64,000 bases of DNA from Embleya hyalina. Its GTDB lineage: Bacteria; Actinomycetota; Actinomycetes; Streptomycetales; Streptomycetaceae. Positions 7,941 to 15,808 of the stretch are shown one piece after another. A program made the translations under genes and the position numbers. Below the pieces are notes generated by a model, which was not told the origin of the DNA, did no database searches, and saw only the letters and a list, made by a program, of their open reading frames with translations. The stretch spans positions 62,001-126,000 of the forward strand of contig NZ_BIFH01000017.1 in NCBI RefSeq assembly GCF_003967355.1. The letters are read 5' to 3'. The number at the start of each line of letters is the position of its first letter. The first letter of the stretch is position 1.

Positions 7941-9629
7941 TCAGAACCGTGCCGGCTCCGTGTACGTGCCCCACTCCTCCCGGAGAACGTCACAGATCTC
8001 CCCGAGCGTCGCCTCGGCCCGAGCCGCCGCCAACATCGGCGGCACCAGATTCCCCGAGCCCCGCGCAACATCCCGCATCGCGGCCAGCGCCGAGTTCACC
8101 GCGGCCTGATCCCGCGCGCCCCGCCGCTTCCCGAGCATCGCCACCTGGTCCCGCTCGACCTCATGGCTGACCCGCATGATCTCCAGGTCGCCCGTTACCG
8201 ACCCCTCGTGGCAGTTGACCCCGACGACCCGCTTGTCGCCCTTCTCCACCGCCCGCTGGTAACGGAACGCCGACTCGGCGATCTCCCCGGTGAACCAGCC
8301 GTCCTCGATGCCGCGCAGGATGCCCGACGTCATCGGCCCGATCGAGTGCGGCGAACTCTCGCCCAACTCGCGGATCTTCGCGAACGTCGCCTCCGCCTCG
8401 GCCTCCAGCCGATCCGTCAGCGCCTCCACGTACCACGACCCGCCCAGCGGGTCGGCCACCGCCGCGACGCCGGTCTCCTCCATCAGCACCTGCTGGGTGC
8501 GCAGCGCGATCTCCGCGGCCTGCGCGCTCGGCAGCGCCAGCGTCTCGTCCAGCGCGTTCGTGTGCAGCGAGTTCGTCCCGCCGAGCACCGCCGCGAGCGC
8601 CTCGACCGCGGTGCGCACCACGTTGTTGTACGGCTGCTGCGCGGTCAGCGACACGCCCGCCGTCTGGGTGTGGAAGCGCAACCACTGCGCCTTCGCGGTC
8701 TTCGCGCCGTACACGTCGCGCATCCACCGCGCCCAGATCCGGCGCGCCGCGCGGAACTTGGCGATCTCCTCGAAGAAGTCCACGTGCGCGTCGAAGAAGA
8801 ACGACAACCCGGGGCCGAAGACGTCCACGTCCATCCCGCGCGACAGCCCGAGTTCCACGTAGCCGAACCCGTTGGCCAGCGTGTACGCCAGCTCCTGCGC
8901 GGCCGTCGCCCCCGCCTCGCGGATGTGGTACCCGGACACCGAGAGCGGCTTGTACGCCGGGATCTTCTCGGCGCAGTACTCCATCAGGTCGCCGATCAGC
9001 CGCAGGTGCGGCTCGGGCGCGAACAGCCACTCCTTCTGCGCGATGTATTCCTTGTAGATGTCGGTCTGCAGCGTGCCGTTGAGCGTGCCGATGTCCACGC
9101 CCTGCCGCTCGGCCGCGACCAGGTACATGCAAAACGCCGGCACCGCCGGCCCGGAGATGGTCATCGACGTGGTCACGTCGCCCAGCGGGATGTCGCGGAA
9201 GAGCACGTCCATGTCGGCCGCCGAGTCCACCGCGACGCCGCAGTGTCCGACCTCGCCCAGCGAACGCTCGTCGTCGCTGTCCCGGCCCATCAGGGTCGGC
9301 ATGTCGAAGGCGACGGACAGCCCGCCGCCGCCGGCCGCCAGGATCATCCGGTAGCGCTCGTTGGTCTGTTCCGCGTTGCCGAAGCCGGCGAACTGGCGGA
9401 TGGTCCACGCCCGGCCCCGGTAGCCGGTCGGGTACAGGCCGCGGGTGTACGGAAACTCGCCCGGCCAACCGATCCGCTCGAAGCCGGCGTAGGGCTGATC
9501 CGCGGGCGGGCCGTAGACCGGCTCGACCTCGAGTTCGGAAAGCGTGGTGCGGCGCATGCCGTCGTTGCGGACCTTGTCGTAGCGGTCCTGCCAGCGCCGC
9601 CGACCCTCTTCGATGTCCTCGGTGTTCAC
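7941..9629 (-). CDS. icmA: Isobutyryl-CoA mutase, large subunit
   Basis: 562 residues from GTG 9629, matching the usual N terminus (NTEDIEEGRRRWQ); an upstream ATG at 9665 is in frame but less likely. The catalytic barrel of adenosylcobalamin-dependent acyl-CoA mutases is complete. With this start the discriminating residues are F80 (TIRQF) and Q198 (YIAQ), the pair known for isobutyryl-CoA mutase, where methylmalonyl-CoA mutase has Tyr and Arg. There is no B12-binding domain, as expected for IcmA; the small subunit IcmB is not in this window. The enzyme interconverts isobutyryl- and n-butyryl-CoA, linking valine breakdown to butyryl-CoA and polyketide starters. A perfect 20-bp palindrome overlaps the probable promoter. 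Confidence 0.93.
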   Translation of the reverse strand: MNTEDIEEGRRRWQDRYDKVRNDGMRRTTLSELEVEPVYGPPADQPYAGFERIGWPGEFPYTRGLYPTGYRGRAWTIRQFAGFGNAEQTNERYRMILAAGGGGLSVAFDMPTLMGRDSDDERSLGEVGHCGVAVDSAADMDVLFRDIPLGDVTTSMTISGPAVPAFCMYLVAAERQGVDIGTLNGTLQTDIYKEYIAQKEWLFAPEPHLRLIGDLMEYCAEKIPAYKPLSVSGYHIREAGATAAQELAYTLANGFGYVELGLSRGMDVDVFGPGLSFFFDAHVDFFEEIAKFRAARRIWARWMRDVYGAKTAKAQWLRFHTQTAGVSLTAQQPYNNVVRTAVEALAAVLGGTNSLHTNALDETLALPSAQAAEIALRTQQVLMEETGVAAVADPLGGSWYVEALTDRLEAEAEATFAKIRELGESSPHSIGPMTSGILRGIEDGWFTGEIAESAFRYQRAVEKGDKRVVGVNCHEGSVTGDLEIMRVSHEVERDQVAMLGKRRGARDQAAVNSALAAMRDVARGSGNLVPPMLAAARAEATLGEICDVLREEWGTYTEPARF

Positions 9630-9685
9630 GTGGCTCCCGTCCGATGCCGTCGTCGTAGGACCCATTCCCGCGCGGCACCAGAAAA

Positions 9686-9705
9686 TTACTAGGACGTCCT
9701 AGTAA
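9686..9705 (-). promoter_or_regulatory. Perfect 20-bp palindrome in the icmA promoter
   Basis: TTACTAGGACGTCCTAGTAA is a perfect palindrome 57 bp upstream of the icmA start. On the minus strand its right arm supplies a plausible -10 (TAGTAA), with TGGACA about 15 bp further upstream as a weak -35. This arrangement fits repressor control of icmA. The palindrome differs in spacing from the GTTACY-N4-RGTA sites although the outer TTACT/AGTAA arms look alike. Confidence 0.65.
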
Positions 9706-9747
9706 ATGTCCACGCCCCCGAAAACATGCCCACGCCCCGGATAACGC

Positions 9748-9778
9748 CGAAGCCCCCGACGAGGTGTCGGGGGCTTCG
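9748..9778 (-). terminator. Terminator hairpin after the DUF3817 genes
   Basis: CGAAGCCCCCGAC (9748-9760) pairs perfectly with GTCGGGGGCTTCG (9766-9778) around a GAGGT loop. This 13-bp stem lies 33 bp beyond the stop of the minus-strand DUF3817 gene. Confidence 0.85.
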
Positions 9779-9810
9779 TGGGCGCGGGCCGCGAGCGCGG
9801 CGGCGACCGG

Positions 9811-10128
9811 TCAGGCGGCGGCCGGCGCCGGGGTCGGCTCGACCAGCTTGTGCTTCATCTTGTAGTCGAAGACGAACGGGCCGAACGGCGGGATCGCGGC
9901 GACGAACGCGAGCAGCGTGGTCTTGTTGTCCCAGGACAGCTTGGTGCGCGCGTCCATCATGGCCAGCAGGTACAGGATGAACAGGACCGCGTGCAGCAGG
10001 CCCAGCGGCATGACGAGGTTGATGTCCGAGATCCGGCTCAGCAGCGAGCCGAAGACGAGCAGGATCAGGAACGAACAACCCTCGGCGATCGAGATCACCT
10101 TGAAGCGGCCGGAGGCGGTGGAAAGCAT
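9811..10128 (-). CDS. DUF3817 family membrane protein
   Basis: 105 residues with three hydrophobic segments (AEGCSFLILLVFGSLL, MPLGLLHAVLFILYLLAMM, TLLAFVAAIPPFGPFVF) and an Ala/Pro tail. The layout A-E-G near the start, PLG.LH.VLF.LY and the final P.GPF.FD are DUF3817 features; the family has no established function. It is the second of two DUF3817 genes in a row (gap 51 bp), downstream of a MarR gene, so the three probably form one operon. A 13-bp stem terminator follows. Confidence 0.85.
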   Translation of the reverse strand: MLSTASGRFKVISIAEGCSFLILLVFGSLLSRISDINLVMPLGLLHAVLFILYLLAMMDARTKLSWDNKTTLLAFVAAIPPFGPFVFDYKMKHKLVEPTPAPAAA

Positions 10129-10179
10129 GGGGGAATCCTCGGGAAGAAGCGGGTACGGAACGGGCTGACCGAGAGCGGC

Positions 10180-10506
10180 TCAGGCGCCGGCGGCGGCGGT
10201 GGCGAGGCCGCGCTCGTGGACCGCCTCGACGGCCTTGCGCTCGGCGAAGAACGACGCGAGCGGAACGGTCCCGGCGAGCATCATCAGCAGCATGCGCTCG
10301 AACTTCCACTTCATCTTGCTGCTGAGGTCGAAGGTGACGACGAGGTAGATCATGTAGAACAGACCGTGTGCCTGGCTGACGTAGAGCGTCGCCTTCTCGC
10401 CCGTGTCGAACCCGTACTTCAGGACCATGCACAGGCACAGGACCAGGAGCATGCACCCGGTGATCCAGGCCATCACTCGGTAGCGGGTCAATACGGCAGG
10501 CTTCAC
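10180..10506 (-). CDS. DUF3817 family membrane protein, second paralogue
   Basis: 108 residues with about three membrane segments (AWITGCMLLVLCLCMVL, AHGLFYMIYLVVTF, LLMMLAGTVPLASFF). The central SQAHGLFYMIYLV and terminal GTVPLASFFAE match the DUF3817 pattern. It differs clearly from its neighbour, so the pair is an old duplication or a heteromer. It starts 67 bp after the MarR gene, which may regulate it. Role unknown. Confidence 0.82.
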   Translation of the reverse strand: MKPAVLTRYRVMAWITGCMLLVLCLCMVLKYGFDTGEKATLYVSQAHGLFYMIYLVVTFDLSSKMKWKFERMLLMMLAGTVPLASFFAERKAVEAVHERGLATAAAGA

Positions 10507-10573
10507 GGCAGCACCTTCGGTAACGGCGGGCTCGACGTCGTCGTCGACCGCTTTTCACAATGGCGCATGCAGC

Positions 10574-11161
10574 TTACGTCGCCGGCACCGGGGTCCCCGA
10601 ATCCGCCCCCTCCCCCGCCGTGCCCCCGTCCTGCGCCTCGTCCTTCGCCTCCGCCTCGACCGCGAAATCGCCGGCGTCCACCCGCAACACCCGCAGCAGG
10701 TCGAACAGCTGGGCGCACTGCTCGGCGGTGTACGCGCCGAGCCCGAACTCGCGCGCGGTCAGGTCCCGGGTGGCCCGCTCGGTGACGTCGCGCCCCTTGT
10801 CCGTGATCACCGCGAGTACGCCCCGGCCGTCGCGCGGGTTCGGCCGACGGGCGACCAACTCGGCCTGCTCCAGGCGGTCGATCGTGTTGGTCACACTCGT
10901 CGGATGCACCATCAGGCGCTCGCCGATCCGGGACAGCGGCAGCGAGCCGGTCCGGCTGAAGGTGAGCAGGACCAGGGCCTCGTAGCGGGCGAAGGTCAGG
11001 CCGTACGGCTTGAGCACCGCGTCGGCACCGGCGAGCAGAATCTGCTGGGCACGCATGATCGAGGTGATGGCGACCATCGGCGGGCACTCGCCCCAGTGCT
11101 CTCGCCAGTGCTCGTCGGCACGCGTGATCGGATCGAAGGGAAGGTTCAGTGGCTTCGGCAC
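10574..11161 (-). CDS. MarR family transcriptional regulator
   Basis: 195 residues from GTG 11161. The winged-helix core (about 45-135) shows GLTFARYEALVLL, LPLSRIGERLMVHPTSVTNTIDRLEQAELVAR and the wing RDGRGVLAVITDKGR. The last ~35 residues are acidic and low-complexity. It is followed by two DUF3817 genes and is divergent from another MarR gene. A variant of the acyl-CoA motif (11180-11195) lies 19 bp upstream of its start. MarR proteins usually repress their own operon, and small lipophilic acids are common effectors; the ligand here is unknown. Confidence 0.85.
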   Translation of the reverse strand: MPKPLNLPFDPITRADEHWREHWGECPPMVAITSIMRAQQILLAGADAVLKPYGLTFARYEALVLLTFSRTGSLPLSRIGERLMVHPTSVTNTIDRLEQAELVARRPNPRDGRGVLAVITDKGRDVTERATRDLTAREFGLGAYTAEQCAQLFDLLRVLRVDAGDFAVEAEAKDEAQDGGTAGEGADSGTPVPAT

Positions 11162-11179
11162 GGGCCGAGCGTAGTGGAG

Positions 11180-11195
11180 GTTACCGATCGGTCAC
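11180..11195 (+). promoter_or_regulatory. Variant GTTACY-N4-RGT site upstream of a MarR gene
   Basis: GTTACCGATCGGTCAC matches the motif except for one base (C for A) in the right arm, and contains the palindrome ACCGATCGGT. It is close to the start of the minus-strand MarR gene. Confidence 0.4.
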
Positions 11196-11260
11196 GTGGC
11201 CGTCTCACAGAGTGCGGTACGCGCCACGCCGACGACGTGCGGCAACCAAAGGGTCATTCA

Positions 11261-11270
11261 AGTTTCAACT
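11261..11270 (+). promoter_or_regulatory. Possible MarR operator in the divergent promoter
   Basis: AGTT-TC-AACT lies in an AT-richer stretch just upstream of a TATTCT -10-like hexamer (11279-11284) and the ATG at 11291. The position suits autoregulation by the plus-strand MarR protein. Confidence 0.4.
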
Positions 11271-11290
11271 AACTCCGGTATTCTTGGTCC

Positions 11291-11791
11291 ATGACCGATG
11301 CCGAGCCCAGATGGCTGAGCGATGAAGACCAGCACGTCTGGCGCCAGATCATCGCCGTGATCAACATGCTGCCGGCGCGGCTGGAGCGCGAACTCCAGCG
11401 CACGCACGGCCTGTCCCTGCACGACTACCAGATCCTGGTCCAGATCTCGGAGCACCCGCGGCAGGAGGTGCGGCTGAGCGATCTGGCCGAGGCCACCCAG
11501 CAGTCCAAGAGCCGGCTCTCGCACCAGATGACGCGGATGGAGAACGCCGGCCTGGTCGCGCGCCGCAACTGTCCGACGGACCGCCGCGGGGCATACGCGG
11601 TGCTCACCGAGGAGGGCTGGGACGCGCTCCGGGCCGCCGCGCCCACCCATGTCGAGAGCGTCCGCGAACACCTGATGGACGTGATGACGCCCGCCCAGAA
11701 ACAAGTCGTCGGCGAAGCCTTCGGCGCGGTAGCCGCCAAGCTGCGCCCGGCCGCCCGCGCCACGGTCTGCCCCTCCACGGAGGAATGCTGA
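11291..11791 (+). CDS. MarR family transcriptional regulator
   Basis: 166 residues. The winged-helix domain spans about residues 35-125: GLSLHDYQILVQISEHP, then VRLSDLAEATQQSKSRLSHQ as recognition helix region, and the wing CPTDRRGAYAVLTEEG. It is divergent from another MarR gene over a 129-bp promoter region and convergent with meaB across repeat array B. There is no structural gene in the same transcript, so it acts on itself or on distant targets. The family assignment is clear; ligand and targets are unknown. Confidence 0.87.
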   Translation: MTDAEPRWLSDEDQHVWRQIIAVINMLPARLERELQRTHGLSLHDYQILVQISEHPRQEVRLSDLAEATQQSKSRLSHQMTRMENAGLVARRNCPTDRRGAYAVLTEEGWDALRAAAPTHVESVREHLMDVMTPAQKQVVGEAFGAVAAKLRPAARATVCPSTEEC

Positions 11792-11839
11792 CCCGGCGAC
11801 CCCGGGTCCACCCAAGAACAACGCCACCCACGGCCCCGG

Positions 11840-12440
11840 TCCGGCCCACCGTCCTCAATCGCCGGACGGGCTGACACCTGTCGACCCGGTCCGGCCCACC
11901 GTCCTCAAACGCCGGACGGGCTGGATTTGCTTCGGTCTGGGGCGCAGGCTGCGGTTCGCTTTGCCGCAGCTTGAGCCCAAGAGCCAAGCAAATCCAGCCC
12001 GTCCGGCGTTTGAGGACGGCAGGCCGACTCGGGCCCACGAGGCGAGCAGCCAGACCGCAGCCCACACAACGAACCGAACCAACCCCAGCCCGTCCGGCGT
12101 TTGAGGACGGCGAGCCGGACCGGGCCCACGAGGCGAGCAGTCAGACCGCAGCCCACACACCGGGCCGAACCAACCCCAGCCCGTCCGGCGTTTGAGGACG
12201 GCGGGCCGACCCGGGCCCACCACGCGAACAGCCGGACCGCAGCCCACACAACGAACCGAACCAACCCCAGCCCGTCCGGCGTTTGAGGACGGCAAGCCGA
12301 CTCGGGCCCACCACGCGAACAGCCGGACCGCAGCCCACACACCGGGCCGAGTCAACTCCAGCCCGTCCGGCGTTTGAGGACGGCCGGCCGGCCCGGGCGC
12401 CCACCACGCGAACAGCCGGCGCGCAAGGCGGCTTCGGGCC
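11840..12440. repeat. Tandem-repeat array B (91-bp period) in a convergent gap
   Basis: Five direct units begin CAGCCCGTCC at 11995, 12086, 12177, 12268 and 12359, exactly 91 bp apart, with the last unit degenerating. Two inverted copies of the core precede them (about 11850 and 11900). Each core holds CCGTCC and GGACGG arms around a 9-nt loop (GTCCGGCGTTTGAGGAC region), able to form a hairpin. Units differ by point changes and alternate between two spacer versions (ACAACGAACCGAACC and ACACCGGGCCGAACC). The array occupies most of the 659 bp between a MarR gene and meaB. No gene is seen here. Confidence 0.88.
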
Positions 12441-12450
12441 GCTGCGCGAA

Positions 12451-13401
12451 CTAGGCTCCCAGCCCCGCGATCAGCTCGTCCGCCGCCGCATACGGGTCCA
12501 AGGACCCGGAAAGCACCTGGTCCGCCAGCGACTCCAGCCGCCGCCCACCCCGCAGGTCGCCGATCCGAGCCCGCAGCGCGGTGACCGCGATCGCCTCCAC
12601 CTCGTCCGCCACCCGCCGCCGTCGCCGCAGCCGCAGTTCGCCGCCCGCCTCCATCCAGGCCCGGTGCTTCTCCAGCGCCTCGACCACCTCGTCCACGCCC
12701 TCCCCGCGCGAGGCCACGGTCTTGACGATCGGCGGACGCCAGTCCCCCGGCCCCCGCGCCTCGCCGAGCGAGAGCATGTGGCCGAGTTCGCGCGCGGTGG
12801 TCGCCGCACCGTCCCGGTCCGCCTTGTTGACCACGTACAGGTCGCCGATCTCCAGGATCCCGGCCTTGGCCGCCTGGATCCCGTCGCCCATGCCGGGCGC
12901 CAACAGCACCACGGTGCTGTCCGCCATCGAGGCGATCTCCACCTCCGACTGGCCGACCCCCACCGTCTCCACGATCACCACGTCGCACCCCGCCGCGTCC
13001 AGCACGCGCAGCGCCTGCGGGGTGGACCAGGCCAACCCGCCGAGGTGCCCACGCGAGGCCATCGAGCGGATGTACACGCCCGGGTCGGTCGCATGGTCCT
13101 GCATCCGCACCCGGTCACCGAGCAGCGCGCCGCCCGAGAACGGCGAGGACGGGTCCACCGCGAGCACGCCGACCCGCCGACCCAGCCGGCGGTACGCGCT
13201 CACCAGCGCGGTCGTGGAGGTCGACTTGCCCACCCCGGGCGAGCCGGTCAGCCCGATCACGTAGGCGTTGCCGGTCAGCGGCGCGAGCGCGGCCATCACC
13301 TCGCGCAACCGCGGCGAGGCGTCCTCGACCATCGAGATCAGCCGGGCCACCGCCCGCGGCTTGCCCTCCCGGGCCTGGGCCACCAACGTCGCGACATCCA
13401 T
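12451..13401 (-). CDS. meaB: MeaB/ArgK-type GTPase chaperone of B12 mutases
   Basis: 316 residues from ATG 13401, preceded by GAGG at good spacing; an ATG at 13413 would add MRSG. G1 motif GSPGVGKS, a second motif region DPSSPFSGGALLGDR, and NKAD as G4 are all present, with the family-typical VETVGVGQSE. MeaB loads and protects adenosylcobalamin-dependent mutases by GTP-driven gating. Within the window it could serve IcmA or MeaA. It lies upstream of array B and downstream of the thiolase gene (186 bp gap), both on the minus strand, so co-transcription with the thiolase is possible. Confidence 0.92.
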   Translation of the reverse strand: MDVATLVAQAREGKPRAVARLISMVEDASPRLREVMAALAPLTGNAYVIGLTGSPGVGKSTSTTALVSAYRRLGRRVGVLAVDPSSPFSGGALLGDRVRMQDHATDPGVYIRSMASRGHLGGLAWSTPQALRVLDAAGCDVVIVETVGVGQSEVEIASMADSTVVLLAPGMGDGIQAAKAGILEIGDLYVVNKADRDGAATTARELGHMLSLGEARGPGDWRPPIVKTVASRGEGVDEVVEALEKHRAWMEAGGELRLRRRRRVADEVEAIAVTALRARIGDLRGGRRLESLADQVLSGSLDPYAAADELIAGLGA

Positions 13402-13587
13402 CCCCGACCTCATGCGCCACCGCTTCCCTGCTCGGATATGCCGAAACGACCCCGCAGTCGGCGAGCCGTCGCACCGCAGTGCGCGCCCCGCGACTGCGAG
13501 ATCGTTTCAGGTGGATCGATCACACGGAACCGTACGGTCGCTCAGCCGTACGTTCCGAACCGGTTCACACGTGTGGACCGAACCGGC

Positions 13588-14775
13588 TCAGGCGCCCGGG
13601 ACGGTGAGGATCAGCGCGTCGCCCTGGCCACCGCCACCGCACAGCGCCGCCGCACCGGTACCGCCGCCGCGGCGCTTGAGCTCCAGCGCCAGGTGCAGCA
13701 CCACGCGGGCGCCGGACATGCCGATCGGGTGGCCGAGCGCGATCGCGCCGCCGTTGACGTTGACCTTGTCCGTGCTCACCCCGAGGTCGCGCATCGACTG
13801 CACGGCCACCGCCGCGAACGCCTCGTTGATCTCGATCAGGTCGAGGTCGTCGACGGTCAGGCCCTGCTTGCCGAGCGCGTGCTTGATCGCGTTCGAGGGC
13901 TGCGACTGGAGCGAGTTGTCCGGGCCCGCCACATTGCCGTGCGCGCCGATCTCGGCCAGCCACTCCAGGCCCAGTTCCTCGGCCTTGGCCTTGCTCATCA
14001 CCACGACCGCGGCGGCGCCGTCGGAGATCTGCGAGGACGTACCCGCGGTGATCGTGCCGTCCTTGCTGAACGCCGGACGCAGCTTGCCCAGCGACTCGGC
14101 GGTGGTGTCCGGGCGGATGCCCTCGTCGGCGGCGAACACGACCGGCTCGCCCCGGCGCTGCGGAATCTCCACCGGCACGATCTCGGCGTCGAAGATCCCG
14201 TTCTTCGCGGCGGCCGCGGCGCGCTGGTGGGACAACGCGCCCACCGCGTCCTGCTCCTCGCGCGAGATGTCCAGCTTCGTGTTGTGGTGCTCGGTCGACT
14301 CGCCCATCGGGATGTTGTCGAACGCGTCGGTGAGGCCGTCGTAGGCCATCGCGTCGAGCATCTCGACCGCGCCGTACTTGAAGCCCTCGCGCGACTTGGG
14401 CAGCAGGTGCGGGGCGTTGGTCATGGACTCCATGCCGCCCGCGACCACGATGTCGAACTCGCCCGCGCGGATCAGCTGGTCGGCCAGCGCGATCGCGTCC
14501 AGGCCGGAGAGACAGACTTTGTTGACGGTGAGCGAGGGCACGTTCATCGGGATGCCGGCCTTGACCGACGCCTGTCGGGCGGGCATCTGCCCGGCGCCCG
14601 CCTGAAGCACCTGGCCCATGATCACGTACTGGACCTGGTCCCCGGTGACGCCCGCGCGCTCGAGCGCGGACTTGATCGCGATGGCGCCGAGGTCGGTGCC
14701 GGAGAAGCCCTTGAGGGAGCCGAGCAGTCGACCCATGGGGGTACGGGCCCCGGCGACGATGACAGAACCGGCCAT
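13588..14775 (-). CDS. Acetyl-CoA C-acetyltransferase (thiolase)
   Basis: 395 residues from ATG 14775, which has GGAGG in front; the frame is open further upstream without support. Catalytic residues are visible: nucleophile Cys in [14 protein letters not shown], His in [11 protein letters not shown], and the second Cys in [11 protein letters not shown]. The reaction condenses two acetyl-CoA to acetoacetyl-CoA, or cleaves it. With the hydroxybutyryl-CoA dehydrogenases and ccr in the window it would be the entry to the ethylmalonyl-CoA route and to butyryl-CoA. It shares a divergent promoter region with mce, where a GTTACY-N4-RGTA site lies. Confidence 0.92.
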   Translation of the reverse strand: MAGSVIVAGARTPMGRLLGSLKGFSGTDLGAIAIKSALERAGVTGDQVQYVIMGQVLQAGAGQMPARQASVKAGIPMNVPSLTVNKVCLSGLDAIALADQLIRAGEFDIVVAGGMESMTNAPHLLPKSREGFKYGAVEMLDAMAYDGLTDAFDNIPMGESTEHHNTKLDISREEQDAVGALSHQRAAAAAKNGIFDAEIVPVEIPQRRGEPVVFAADEGIRPDTTAESLGKLRPAFSKDGTITAGTSSQISDGAAAVVVMSKAKAEELGLEWLAEIGAHGNVAGPDNSLQSQPSNAIKHALGKQGLTVDDLDLIEINEAFAAVAVQSMRDLGVSTDKVNVNGGAIALGHPIGMSGARVVLHLALELKRRGGGTGAAALCGGGGQGDALILTVPGA

Positions 14776-14987
14776 GAGGGTGGCCTCCACAACTTTATGG
14801 TCGGGGTGCCATCGCCAGGCGGGCCGGGCGACGTGCGGCATCCCCGCGACGGACGTGAAGTTGTTCCGGAACCTACCCGGAAGGACGCCGAACGGTGCAG
14901 GGGGCCCCGATGTGACGGAACCCACCCTCACGCCCGGCACGAATCGGGTGTTCCCTCGCCCATAGTCTCGTGACGAAGGGTCGGGTA

Positions 14988-15003
14988 TCTACTCGCAGGT
15001 AAC
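14988..15003 (-). promoter_or_regulatory. Putative operator between thiolase and mce genes
   Basis: On the minus strand GTTACCTGCGAGTAGA fits GTTACY-N4-RGTA. It ends 28 bp before the mce start and is 213 bp upstream of the thiolase start, so it could control both divergent genes. Confidence 0.55.
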
Positions 15004-15031
15004 CCGCAATTCTCGACGGCCTCGGGAGGCC

Positions 15032-15472
15032 ATGGTGCTCACGCGTATCGATCACATCGGCATCGCCTGTCACAACCTCGACGAGACGGTGGACTTCTAC
15101 ACAACGACCTACGGATTCGAGGTGTTCCACACCGAGATCAACGAGGAGCAGGGCGTCCGCGAGGCGATGCTCAAGATCAACGAGACCTCGGACGGCGGCG
15201 CGTCCTACCTCCAGCTCCTGGAGCCGATCCGCGAGGACTCCGCGGTCGGCAAGTGGCTGGCCAAGAACGGCGAGGGCGTGCACCACATCGCGTTCGGCAC
15301 CGCCGACGTGGACGGGGACGCGGCGGCGATCGGAGCCAAGGGCGTCCGGGTGCTGTACGACGAGCCGCGGCGTGGTTCGATGGGTTCGCGCATCACGTTC
15401 CTGCACCCCAAGGACTGTCACGGCGTGCTCACCGAACTGGTGACCTCGGCCGCGCCCGACGCGGAGCACTGA
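15032..15472 (+). CDS. mce: Methylmalonyl/ethylmalonyl-CoA epimerase
   Basis: 146 residues of the vicinal-oxygen-chelate fold: LTRIDHIGIACHNLDETVDFY at the start, YLQLLEP mid-chain, HHIAFGTADVD and LTELV at the end. Metal ligands expected in this family (His in the first strand, Gln in LQLLEP, His in HHIAF, Glu in LTELV) are all present. It interconverts the S and R forms of methylmalonyl-CoA and probably ethylmalonyl-CoA, which links Ccr products to the B12 mutases. It is followed after 336 bp by ccr on the same strand. Confidence 0.92.
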   Translation: MVLTRIDHIGIACHNLDETVDFYTTTYGFEVFHTEINEEQGVREAMLKINETSDGGASYLQLLEPIREDSAVGKWLAKNGEGVHHIAFGTADVDGDAAAIGAKGVRVLYDEPRRGSMGSRITFLHPKDCHGVLTELVTSAAPDAEH

Positions 15473-15700
15473 ACCACCGGGCCCGGCGTCGACCACCGGG
15501 CCCGGCATTCGGCCCGCGACATCACGCGGCCACTCGCGACAACACGCGACCACGCGTGACAACGCGTGACCAAGCAAGACAGCGCGCCGGCCCGCGGCAT
15601 CCCGCGGCGGCGCCCGCCCGGCCGCGCCATCCCGCGGAACCGGCGGCTCGTCAACAGACGGATCGTCAAAGCACCGGACGAGTTCCTGTGACTTCGCCCC

Positions 15701-15729
15701 TTGTCGCTTTTATGCCGAACGCCTAGCGT
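15701..15729 (+). promoter_or_regulatory. Probable sigma70-type promoter of ccr
   Basis: TTGTCG (15701-15706) and TAGCGT (15724-15729) are 17 bp apart, a good fit to vegetative actinomycete promoters. The predicted start point falls inside the adjoining GTTACY-N4-RGTA site. Confidence 0.6.
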
Positions 15730-15743
15730 TACCAGCGAGTAAG
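15728..15743 (+). promoter_or_regulatory. Putative operator overlapping the ccr start point
   Basis: GTTACCAGCGAGTAAG fits GTTACY-N4-RGTA and abuts the -10 hexamer, where bound repressor would block initiation. Confidence 0.6.
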
Positions 15744-15808
15744 TTCAGCGAAGCTCGGCAATCCCTCATGTTTCTCATGCTTCAACCGCCGACCCATGGA
15801 GGCCGACG

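Larger units (their letters stand above)
15473..15808. other. mce-ccr intergenic region with the ccr promoter
   Basis: 336 bp without a gene. The first part has two copies of ACCACCGGGCCCGGC and several CGCGTGAC/CGCGACC words, with GC-rich self-complementarity that may end mce transcription. The last 110 bp hold the ccr promoter and operator. Confidence 0.65.

Noticed and set aside
11840-12440. CRISPR array
   Set aside because: Repeat units are contiguous and nearly identical over their whole length, so there are no unique spacers, and no cas genes are near.
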